Assembly: GCA_020205615.1 (NCBI GenBank)
Contig: CM035171.1
Coordinates: forward strand, 119,044,893 to 119,108,892
Reading direction: 5' to 3'
DNA length: 64,000 nt
Source of the DNA: Panax quinquefolius
Taxonomy: Eukaryota > Streptophyta > Magnoliopsida > Apiales > Araliaceae
Shown: positions 37,664-48,883 of the stretch, piece after piece
Layout: each line of letters begins with the position of its first letter
Numbering within the stretch: the first letter of the stretch is position 1
Position numbers and translations under genes: made by a program
The notes under the pieces: generated by a model
Told to the model about the DNA's origin: nothing
What the model saw: only the letters and a program-made list of their open reading frames with translations
Database searches by the model: none

Positions 37664-40600
37664 CTACAAAAACAACTCTTCACAGTGAAACATCAATTCA
37701 TTCTCAAATTTCTGCAACACAAACCGCTCTTTCGATGTTAAAATGCTCGTAACAATACATTTATTGGCCGAAAATGGTTTCCTACCTGTCCTTCCAGCTC
37801 GATGAAGATAACTTGCAGCATCTTTTGGCAGATCAAAGTTGTATATGTGGGTTGTTTCTGGTAGGTCAACTCCTCTAGCTGCAATATCTGTTGCCACCAG
37901 AAGATAACCTCCTCCTTCTCTCATTTCCTGTACTCAAAAAGTAAACGACCTAAATTATGCACACGTAGGTTGACATGAGCAAGAGAATGACTTTTATCTC
38001 TCTGCCACTCGCCACCAGTTCTTTCACAACAAAGTACTGAAACAAAAAGAAAATCTGAACACCATTCAACGGAATTGTACATACAGATAAGGAAGCTGCT
38101 CGTAAGTTGAAATTCATGTCATCGTCCAAAAGAAGAATGTCTGAACATCCCGCATGTGAACTCTTCAAAAGATCAATTAAAATGGTTGTTGGCGGAGCAT
38201 TCCCAGCTTTCTTTGACTTTTCAGACTGCATGACATATTTAACTATTAATAATCTACCATACGGAGAGGCAAAACATACTTAAATATTAAGATAAATTGA
38301 AAAATGCAGTAACATTAGATAAACTAGTTTTAATGGTACAGCTTTTCTTTTCCATTCAATACGTTATGTTCAAGTACAATTTGATCAAAGAGATTTTCAT
38401 CACCTACATTTATGCTTAAAATACCAATCAAGGTCGGCATCCCCCTCCTTGCGGTTAGCATTTTCAATATTTTCTCATCTTATAAATATGAGTCAGAGAT
38501 AGATCATCGTAAGATCAAATGAGTTGCTGGTGTATTTAATACTCGATGTTTTTTTAGAACAAAATGTTTAATTAATAATCAATGTTAATTACACCTAGTA
38601 TTATTGTTTCCTTCATTGACACAAGTTTTTCAGTTACTAATCAGACTAAGTGTCGTCTTCAAGAATGCAATCATAGTTTTGTCCTCCCTCTCTCTACCTT
38701 ACATTTTAGTATTTTGGTTGGAAAAAAGACTAATTAGTTCTAAACTGAAAATACTTGGAAGTCTGGCCACAATACTTTACTTAAATGCAACATATCAGTA
38801 ATGTAATGGATCAACTATGGTCCCTTATATTGTCAAAAATCATAATACCATTTTATACAAGATATCATTTATCCAAGAATATGTCAAGATACAAAAACTC
38901 TATGTGGACATGAAAATTGGACATTAAAATTAGACGTGAATGTATTTGAATTTTTCTTATTTGTATTTTGACCCCCAATGGTGGGTAAAAATACAAATAA
39001 GTGAAATTCAAATATACTCATGTCTAATTTTCATGTCCACCTTGAAGAGCTCGTCAAGATATGACTCCTTAGTCTACATAAATCAATATGTTAAGAACCA
39101 TAGGTGACACTAACCTGCTCACCAACAAAAATAATGGCAGACTGAGGTGCATCAGATTGCAACAAGGAAAGTAAGGTTGAATGCCTTTCGTTTTTACCAC
39201 ATATCTGATAACCAACATAACATTAGCATATTAAAATGCAATCAGTTAGGAAATAAGAGGAAAAGGAATAAGCTTATGAAATATGTCATCATATTTTTAG
39301 TTGTTACACAGCAATGTGATCATAAATATAAGATAAATGTGCAGTATAACAACCAAAAGCTAAAGAAAATAGAACAAGTTTACTTCTTTCAAAATTGTCT
39401 CACCACAAATCTGTGATGTAGGCACGAAGGCATTGGCTCAATGGGATTTACATGGACATGAACAACATCAGCCTGTCACAGTTACAGGAGTTGGGTCACA
39501 AGTCATACAACCAGTTGCACATGGTATCAAATCTCAGTAAAGATAACATGGAAACATGAATTCTATTAGCAAACCTTGGTCCACTTTTGCTGTATACAAT
39601 CATATAAGAATCGTCTGTGCTGGGGAACTGATGCACTAGCAAAAATAGTTTGACGAGTATTTCTTGTTGAGTACGATGTCAAAAGCTTACGTACAGAACT
39701 GATTTGTTTTGAAGAATTAAACATGAAATCAACCTAAAAAGAAAGACAAATAAATATCATCTCCCTTATCCCGCTGAAAATATTATGGGGGAAAACCTCT
39801 TTTTTTTAACAAGTACATATGAATGCGGAAGATACTTGAGTACAAGTTAATATAATAAATGATGAAAGCCTATAAAGCCTTCTATTGATTTCTTGAAGTA
39901 AATGCATGTCCACTCATCTTCCTCAAATCTCTCAATACAGATCCTACAATCAAAGTAAGGTCCCTACTAAAAGAGGTCCTTGCTAAATGATTTTAAGATA
40001 AGAAACCATTTTATTATACATTTTCAAGAATTAAAAATTTTAAGTGCATACAAGCATATAAAAGGCCAAGGAACTTTGAAGATAGTGATAACAGCAACAT
40101 AGCAATATTACTCATTTTCATTGGCATCCTTCCTCCTACATAAATCAGGCAATACAAATCTGTTGCTGTTTTACTTGACTAACTGTGAAAAATACCGACC
40201 AATACCAAACTAGATAGATTTTTTACCTCATCAATTACCAACACCCCGGTTGATTCTAACTTGATAATGTTCTTCTCAAGCATTTGGCTCAAGCTCCCTA
40301 ATGTTGCAACCACTATTGTAGGAGGTTCTGCCTGTTCTTTTAGTAAAATAATATTAGCATTATGCCGCATGTTAATACAATCAAATAAATAATTTTCAAG
40401 AAATAACTTTTGATGAATTTTAAAATTCTATATATATATAAGAGAAGTAAAAGGAGTTGCTCATATATCTTGGTTTTATGTTCCAACAAAACATTAACAG
40501 CCTGTTCAAATATCCAGCAAAACAACCGTCTGTATGCTTACTATACAAAGGTAACAAATATAATATATCTCACAAGCACTTCACCAACTGAAGTCCACTT

Positions 40601-42973
40601 TCTCCATGATGATTGAGGCATGAAAACTACTAGCAATAAACTGATACCATACATACCTTTAACCAACTCTTGTGTCTTTTCAAAGTTCCACCATCTAAAA
40701 GTGCCATAACCGTGCAGGATTTCTGTTCAATTCCAAGCTCCTCAGTTTTTGCAGCCAGTGTACGAGCAACTTTTGTAACCTACTTATCAAATAAACATGA
40801 TCAGGAGAAAAAAAAATACATGTTTTAGGCCAACTAGTTTTCATCTCACATAAACATAAAACTTCTCGAAAGAAGCCAACATTACTATTCTTACCTGCAT
40901 GCCAAGCTCCCTAGTGGGAACCACAATCAGTGCCTGCACAGTTGACCTTTGAGCGTTTACCGAGAATATCAGTAGCAGGTAGGCCAGGGTCTTTCCTGAA
41001 CCTGTCTAGTGGACCAAAGAGAGAGAAGAAAACAAGTATACAAGCTTCATATTTTTTCATACATACAACTACGTGAGTTTATTAGCACTTCAGAAAAGCC
41101 GAGCAGACAAAATTAGTATATATCTCATATGAATATTCCCTACATAAGAAACCATAATGTAGGGTACCTGAACTGGAAAGATGAATCAATCTAATATCAA
41201 TTCATCACAACAAAATCACGCAGATGTAGCAATATTTCCTCAGAATGCTATTTATATTTCATATCTACTATTAGCTTGTAGAGTTGATTCTTTCCCCCTT
41301 CATCACCCCAAATATGTCTCTTTGTTATATTTTCATAGCAGAAAAAGAAGTTGAGAAGACATAGGTCCCAGAACAAGCTAAGAGTAATTCAAAAACACCA
41401 TTTCTGAATACATTTACTATTTTTTTGGTAAGTAATTACTTGCACCCAGAAAGAGATAGTCAGGATGCTAGGAACATGACTATGGAAGGACCTTTAGAGA
41501 AGCTCGGAACCTTGGATCATAATAGTTAATAAATATACCTTAAACCAGATTGATTAACAGGTCCTTTTCCCATCAAGTTCAGCCATTATAGAAATTCACA
41601 AAGTGAGGCATGAATCGGTATAAGAGATGTAAAATTCTATCAAATTAAACTTGTTCAAATCAAGTATTGACCTGAGCATGGAGTATACAATCACGACCAG
41701 AAAAGAGGATTGGCAGAGCTTGCTGCTGGACATCTGTAGGAAAAATGTATCCGACTTCTTCCACCCTGCAACATCTTTTAGCAGCCTCATAAGTATGTAT
41801 TTATTTTACGCAATCAGAAGGGAAGCATAATTGTCCAGCATTTAATTACTCATGCATTTCCTTAAAGCAATTTACCTCTAGGCTTTTAGTACTTTATTAT
41901 CTGTTTTTTACTTTTTCAGTTTTCTTTTCCCCAAAATCCTTCTGAGTAGCAAAAACTTTATCCAGCACACAACAAAACAGGAAATCTTAATCAATTGACC
42001 ATCATAAGTTACTTTCAAACAATGGATCAATGATCATAAATAAATAAGGAAACTTAAAATTCATCAGTACCCTCATACATATGACACAATTCAGTTCTTG
42101 GTACTGGAAAAAAATATAAATGCCCCCAACAAGAAAACGATAAAACCCAAAAACTGAAAAGAATATTAAAGGAAAAACATAACAATCTATTGTTTAAGAA
42201 CCTATTTGCTCAATAAAAAGTTCGATCTTGATTCCATTTTTTGCAATCTCTTTGTTTATGGGTGAACAAGAACACTAAGTTTTTTTCCTGCATTCGGAAC
42301 ATTAATCTAAACTCTACAAAATGAGGATACACCGAGGATTAAAGAAAATTTATATTTTACCAGAATCCCATAATCCCTTTTCTGAAAATATATTCATCTT
42401 ACAACCTAGGCTGACTAGTCACAATCTCAGCCAAAACACTTAACAGTTCAAGTTAAAATTCAAATATCCTATGCATATGAAATTTGTGTAAAGTGAACCA
42501 ATCAATTCTACGCTAACATGAATCATAATGCCAAAGAAACGTTCAATCTGTTCATTGTTGAATCAACCATATAGACATTAAATTACAATTAAAGCACTTG
42601 TATTACAATATCATAAACATGAACAAACAGATAATGCAAGACCAAAGTATTTTTCTTTCACCTTCATTTAGCTTAGCAACCAAACAGAGTACAATTACTA
42701 CAAAGGGAGAGTGAAGAAAACTCGCCTGCGCAATACATGTCCGGGCACGTGACCTTCACAGAGCTCCCGGAGCGTCGAATTCTTCTTCTCTGTTAAATCC
42801 TCATCAGAGCCGAGAGAAGCTCGCGATGAGCAGCGCCTGGATATGGATTGCAAAGTTTTGATCGAACGGATATCAAATAAGGACAGCGTACAGTTAGGCT
42901 TTCTTGAAACCAAATTCAATTTGAAAATCCACGAGAGAGATTGAAGCTGATGAATGCAATGGAAACTAGCCAT
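37664..42973 (-). CDS. RH58: Chloroplast-type DEAD-box RNA helicase, RH58 type
   Basis: Ten exons: 42973-42726, 41765-41672, 41005-40895, 40779-40657, 40331-40227, 39733-39575, 39472-39404, 39204-39115, 38225-38085, 37927-37664. They give about 467 aa. The start [13 protein letters not shown] opens a Ser/Arg-rich transit-like leader. Helicase motifs: Q region ([12 protein letters not shown]), I (AQTGSGKT), Ia (PTRELGMQ), II (VIDEVD, with the core DEAD replaced by DEVD), III (ASASVP, weak), V ([13 protein letters not shown]), VI (HRAGRTGR). Such proteins unwind RNA using ATP; the plastid location is inferred from the leader and family. Intron 1 begins GC, not GT. A possible extra 45-nt in-phase exon (38036-37992) was left out because it would split a conserved helicase region. 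A MITE lies in intron 8. Upstream in-frame ATGs exist but encode no transit-like sequence. Confidence 0.9.
38904..39040. mobile_element. Palindromic MITE, family A copy 2, in RH58 intron 8
   Basis: It has the same GTGGACATGAAAATTGGACA inverted ends as 13,789-13,920, and a central GACCCCCAATGGTGGGT-like loop. It lies wholly inside the intron between exons 8 and 9. The copies differ at scattered positions, so the transpositions were separate and not very recent. Confidence 0.85.
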
Positions 42974-42999
42974 GGCGAGAGCAAAAGCCAGCGAGTTGT

Positions 43000-45054
43000 T
43001 GTTTAAGCCTTCCCGAGAGCAGGCCCAACAATTTTGTGGAGTTGGAGTTTGCATTTGTTGCCCATACCAGTTTAGAGAGAAATAGTGTGGCCCAATTAAC
43101 CCACCAATTAATCGACTAATCCACTTAATTTTTATATTATCCATTTAACTCAACCCAATTAAACCTGTTAAAATAAATGGATAAATCAACCCATTACATC
43201 ATGGACGGGTGAATTTATCATTTATTTTGCCACTTCTAAGTTGTGGGTAAATAGTTAAACAAGGATTCTTCTAAAGAAATTACATTGTGGTTATTAATTT
43301 TAAGTCATCACATAATATTTTTGCACATAAATTTTAATATTTTGATAATCTCTCACATAAATTTTTTGTTTATACAAATTCATAATATAGACGCAGTTTA
43401 TTTCAAATATTGATAAAAGATCATGCACTTTTTTTTGACAAAAAATGTTATGTTGTAAACTGGAGACTAAGGTGCAAATGAATCGAGTCGAGCCAAAAAT
43501 TGAGTTGTTCAGATTTAGTTCACAAAATTTATCAAGTATAAAATAAAATTTGATTGAGACTCATTTAACTACCGAAAGTTTGAACTTTTCGAACGAATAT
43601 GATCCGAATATCAATAGAAAATTATAATTTTAGGATTCGAATAATTTATCAAAATTTAAAATTTGCTCATATTTAAATTATTTATATTTTGAGTCTAACT
43701 CAAATAAAATTTTTAATCAAACGAATACGAATCGAACTCAAATTATTTATTCATTTTATGGTCTTATTAGATACCGGAGTTGACCAACTTCAATAGACAA
43801 AAAAAGCCGGATACGGGATCCTTTAGATTGGATGACAATTTTAAACTCAATCGGCCTAAAATGTAGCTTTCCACCAGATGCCTAATTTATTAACATTATT
43901 TGTGATCTGGCTTGGCCCATAAATTTTTTCATATATATTTTTTTATGTACTATCAAATTTGAGAGCATATATTTTTTTTTAAAAAAAGATAAAAATATAC
44001 ATAGTTCTTCAACACGAACAACGAAAATAAGATAGTTATGAATCACGACATACTCAAATCTAAATAGATATGTCTTCATCGATTAATGCTAATCAAATTT
44101 TCTCCACGAAGAGATCATGAAAAACTCAAATTAGGAGAAGAAATGCTCCATAGATTGGGAAAAAAATCCAAACTAAAAGAGATAAAACTCTATCAAATGA
44201 TAAAATAAGAACAATTAATCAAAAGAACGCAAAAAAAAAAAAACTACTTTGGGGGAGGGTCTGACCCTCCTCACATATGAAAATATGGAGGATAGGGTTT
44301 TTTGTATTGAAAAAAGAGAGGAGAATCTGCCTTCATAGTTCCTTCATTTGAGTAAATTAATTTTTTATTTAAAATATAAATAGAAAATAATAAGTATGTC
44401 AAGTAATAATTAGTTAATACTCCAATAAAAATACTTTTTTAATATATAAGCGAATCTAATTACTATTATATTCAACTATAATTATAGACATTATTTTTGT
44501 ATCTCATTTTTATAAGGAATCTTTAATCATCCAAACATTATTATTGCATTTGAAAACCCCGAAATTCAAAGTTATAAATAAATACACTGACCGGGATTCG
44601 CCGATCAGTCTAGTGCCTGACAAATTTTTTTTATTTGAATTTCAAATAATTTATAATATTTATTGAAATTAAAATTTTTACAAAATTTAATGATATAAGT
44701 GTCATTTGGATATAATTTTATTTTTTATATGTATCTAAACAACACTTAAATTATTAGATTATATAAAAAATTTAATTCTAATAAATATTATAGATTATTT
44801 GAGAGTTATAAAAAAAATTAAAAAAAATTGGCCGATCGTAGACCCGTACGCGAAGCCCGGTCTCCCTAGACTTTTTGTACACCCATTGCCTGCTGTCCTT
44901 AATTTGATGGGGGTACAGACTGTATAGTGTTACAGACAAGGGCTCACGTCACGGGTCGTCGGCCTGCCCTTTAAATGCTTCTATGATATCTAACCCAATT
45001 TACACGGCAATGGTACGTTTGGTCCAACTTGGGGGATTTACGCGTAATTTGTAA
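43000..45054. other. Intergenic upstream of RH58
   Basis: AT-rich spacer with the RH58 promoter near 43,000-43,200 and a foldback element at about 44,590-44,885. No protein-coding signal that I can support. Confidence 0.6.
44590..44885. mobile_element. Palindromic foldback element
   Basis: The two halves mirror each other around about 44,735. CAAATAATTTATAATATTTATTG on the left is matched by the complement of AATAAATATTATAGATTATTTG on the right, and GCCGATCAG outside by GGCCGATCGT. The centre, with ATTTGGATATAA and TATGTATCTAAA, resembles MITE family B only loosely. Ends are not precise. Confidence 0.6.
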
Positions 45055-45382
45055 TAGTATTTCGGATTAAGTTCAGATGACTACTTGGGGTTTGAACGGT
45101 TTCTCACTTAATCACCTGTAGTTAATAAAGCTATATTTAAACTCCCGACCTTTTGAGGTGAAATAAAAAATTATTTTTTTTATCCAATTTAACTGTGCGT
45201 ATATGTTAGACGCCAAAAACACGTTAGAAGGGCTACAACGGTAAAAAAAAAATAGTAAATATCCAAAATACCACCTTCTTCCTCATTCTGTACGCGTACG
45301 AGAGAGACGAACAGAGAAAAGAAGAGAAAAGTGGTGGTACAAATCCTCTCATGGCTACCCCAAAATCTCTGCTCCGATTCAG

Positions 45383-45991
45383 GTGCGTATCCAAATTATG
45401 GTGCTCTCTAATTTGATGATTCCCACCATCATTATGCTTCGTCTTCTTCTGCTTCTATACATTTATCCCTCAATCGTAAAGAGGAGCTTCTCAGTTCTTC
45501 GTCTGAAGAGACTCTTCAATCCCTTGGGTTTGGATAAAATCGATTTGGGGAAATGTAGGGAGAAAGGAATTAAGGATTCAAAATCGGTTTGGATAAAATC
45601 GATTTGGGGAAACACTTCATCTTCTTTGGCTAAATTCCCCTTACCTGTTTGGAAAGAGAAATTTTCTATGAATGATGTTATCTGGTTTTGGTATAATAAG
45701 CACTTCTTTTTATTTACATCTTATATAAACCTAAACCCCAATTCTTTCATTCCACACCACATAACCATCAAATCCTCTGATTTTGATATTCAAAACCTAG
45801 GGTTTTATAAAGTTTCGGTTTTTCAGCAAGGAAGGAGGAGGAAATTCAGAAATTGGTTACCCACAACTTTAATTTCATTACACAGTACATCAATTAGTGT
45901 GGGTAAGCAACTTTTATCAGTTTTTCACCATATTTGGCTTTCATTCTTCAATTTGGGGCATTGTGAGTTAATTTGCACACCTAGTGTTTGA
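45383..45991 (+). other. Open stretch inside the Mutator-like element, function unknown
   Basis: An uninterrupted frame of about 200 codons lies within the element. It matches no family I know, is Leu/Ile/Ser-rich, and contains a 25-bp direct repeat (GGTTTGGATAAAATCGATTT at 45,527 and again at 45,586). Another frame across 45,440-45,530 reads SLNRKEELLSSSSEETLQSL, which looks more like a real exon. It may be transcribed captured DNA, but I do not claim a protein. Confidence 0.25.
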
Positions 45992-46644
45992 GATATTGTC
46001 CAAGAGCAAGTTTGGGGAGTTGTTAACTGAATTAATGTGGAATAGCACCGAAAACACCAGTTGTAATCCTCCTGGACCTCATCTGGTCTGTGTCTTGCAT
46101 CCACCTCTGAGCTCCTCTTTTTGTATTCCAGCCTGATTTTCTATTGTATTAAAGCATATTGGCTTTGCACCACTTGATCAACGGCCCCGGTTTTTTCATG
46201 AATAGGTATAGAGATAAGGTAGCCAATTTTGTTGATTACTAAAGTCTGTAAATTTGTAATTCTTTTTTCCTTTTTCCAACTGTTGAGAAGAACGAAGGGA
46301 ATAATTATTGGCTGTTAGGTAATGTCTTAGCTCATGTACATTAATGAACGCTTGATGTTCTTGGTATTTAAAGGAAATCATGATGTTGTTTATGCTTGAT
46401 TTGGTCTGTATTATGAAACAGAGTTAGTATCTTGGTATTGAAATGAAATTATGAATTTATGATGCTGTTTTTGCTTGACTTGGTCTGTATTTAGAATCAG
46501 AGTTAAGTCTCTTGTAGGACTATTAAGGTGTGGTTTTCATTGTCTGGGGCTAAGAAGAAATCAACGGTACCTGAAATTTGAGATGCTCAAGAACAGGATT
46601 TTATAATTTATATAAGCTATTGTTTTTTGTTTGTTAGAAAAACA

Positions 46645-46664
46645 GAGAGAGAGAGAGAGAGATG
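46645..46664. repeat. (GA)n microsatellite
   Basis: About ten GA units inside the Mutator-like element. Confidence 0.85.
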
Positions 46665-46921
46665 CTCAAGAACAATATTTTTGTTTTAGTTTGGTGTCGA
46701 GCTATTTTTGGTTGTTTTTATAAATGATTTTGTAGCTGGGTGTTTTAAAATGAGGGTAATTAAGTCTTTAGCCAAATAAAGTAACGGAGTTAAGACGGAA
46801 AATACTTTTTCACTTCACCTCAAAAGGTCGGGAGTTTAAATGTATCTTTACTAACTACAAATGTTTAAGTGGAAAACCGTTCAAACCTCAGGTGGTCATC
46901 TGAACTTAACCCTAGTATTTC

Positions 46922-48883
46922 TTGTGGTTACAAATTATAAAATTATTATTAATGTTTTGAAGTTAACATAATATGTTTTTAAAATTTACATGAATTATTT
47001 TAAGTTTCGTTAATATAATTAAAATAATTATAATTTATCAAAATACTCAGTTGTCAGATTTGTTGTTTTTATAATTTTGAATGAATCATCTTAATTTTAA
47101 ATTTATAAGGATTTTAAAATTTAACAATAATCTTATAGTTAGTAACGGGAATAAGAATAACATATTACAACTTTAAATTAAAAATATGGTTTATTTATGT
47201 ATATTGTTTACTAACCAGGATTACTTGTGTTTTTTAATTACAGAATTAATGACATATTAACTAAATCAAATCAAATCAAATACAAATTTACACTCTTATA
47301 CATTGTCTTTGTGGTCTTTGTGTTTGTAATATTAAGTTAATAGCTGTGTGTATGGACGGTAGAATTTATCCCAAACTTTGGACGGTCCAGATGATTTATT
47401 GAGTGAGCGAAAAATTCAAATTCATTTGTATTTTATTAGATAGATAGATAAATTATTATATTTGCAACTCTTTTTTTGACCCGCTACCCTCTTATTAGAC
47501 AAAGCAAGAAGAGTTTTCTATATTTTTGTGATAAAATAAACTCTCTTTGTTCTATAATGTAATATTATAATTTTTTGAAATTAACTTAAAATATTTTTAA
47601 AATTCAAAATTAACATAAGTTTTTTTAATTTTAAATAATGTAATGCCAAACATCATAAACTATCGTAAAAATATTATTTATTATTAGATAATATTTAACT
47701 AATCATCTCAATTTTAAATTTAAAAATATTTTGTTTTAACCTTAAAAATTAACAATAATTTTAAATTTTTAACGGAAAGAGTACATTTTTGTTAAATACA
47801 ATTATACATTATGTTAGCAAAAATAACAATATAAATAATTTATGAATGTATCTAACCGCATTAAAAGTAATAATATTGAGTAATGCTAAAAATATAAATT
47901 ATTCTATAAATATTTTATAAACTGCTGATGTGGCATACTTCAGCTCAATATATTGATCAATAAATTATTTTAATGTATTCTTCGGCCCTCAGATGGAGTA
48001 TGTTATATTAAAATTTTATAAAATATTTATAGAATAGTTTGAATTTTCAGCATTAATATAAGAAATAAGAGAAAAAAGAGGGTAAAATAAGTGTAAAAAA
48101 AATAGAAATGAGGTTTGATCGATTCCACCAACCGTCTGAACCCGAACTTTCCTGCGTTTTCTACCCAACTCAGTCACCTTTTTCTCCATAACATAATTCT
48201 TTTCTTTTGACCTTTTACACTCACTCTCTCTATATTTTTCTAAGGCCGTGTTAGGTGATAAAATTGAGTAATTAATATTTGAATAATTAATATATTTTAA
48301 TAAATTAGATTATTTTAATAAAATAATATATAAATTTTAAAATATGTTTGGTAACTAAAAATATAAAATATTTGAATAATTTTTAAATTTTAAATTATTT
48401 CAAATTTATTTTTTCAAAATCAATAATAATCTTAAATTTTAAAATGCTAGAAAATATTTATAGAGGCTCCATAAATTTAAATTTCTCATTAAAAGATAGT
48501 TATTGTAAAAACAAATAAAATTTTATTAAACAAGTTTACCTCTTACCAAATCAGTTATGATATGTTTGTTTACTGAGGATTATAGTTGGAATAAAATTAT
48601 TAATCCAAGTATCTTGTTTGTTTTTAAATTTAGACTCTTAATAAATTTTAAATTATTACTCTATTATAATCCCAAAATTATAATATTAATAAATAAACAT
48701 ATCCTTAATAATAGTTAAACAAACACCACCCTTCTTCTTCTTTTAAGGTAAACATACACCCCCCTTCTTAATATTCTCCGTCTGCTCTACACAAACTGTG
48801 CTTTCTCATATTTCTCCTCCATATAATATCAACTCATAAAACTCAAACAACATAAAAAGAGCGATTCACTGCCAAGTACTGTA
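46922..48883. other. Intergenic upstream of the RING E3 gene
   Basis: Very AT-rich, with a palindromic MITE at 47,881-48,055 and a weaker palindrome at about 48,557-48,710 (ATATGTTTGTTTACTGAGG against AATAAACATATCC). The region just before 48,884, with CTTCTTCTTC stretches, is probably the promoter and 5' UTR of the RING gene. Confidence 0.6.
47881..48055. mobile_element. Palindromic MITE with about 40-bp inverted ends
   Basis: The left end TAATGCTAAAAATATAAATT continues to ATTCTATAAATATTTTATAAA. The complement of the right end, TAATGCTGAAAATTCAAACT, continues to the same ATTCTATAAATATTTTATAAA. The interior is short and noncoding. No clear target duplication. Confidence 0.7.

Larger units (their letters stand above)
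45064..46912. mobile_element. Mutator-like element with long TIRs, possibly a Pack-MULE
   Basis: Terminal inverted repeats of about 130 bp begin GGATTAAGTTCAGATGAC on the left, and GGGTTAAGTTCAGATGAC on the complement of the right end. They are flanked by a perfect 9-bp target duplication TAGTATTTC (45,055-45,063 and 46,913-46,921). Long TIRs and a 9-bp duplication indicate the Mutator superfamily. No transposase is visible in the 1849-bp element. The interior has gene-like sequence: a purine-rich leader, an ATG at 45,351 (MATPKSLLRF) ending in an AG/GTGCGT splice-donor context, and further open stretches. This suggests captured gene fragments. The parent gene is not recognised. Confidence 0.85.

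Noticed and set aside
37992..38036. Possible extra 45-nt exon in RH58 (minus strand)
   Set aside because: It has usable splice sites and keeps phase, but would insert 15 residues between RAASLS and [14 protein letters not shown], a spacing that is tight in DEAD-box helicases.
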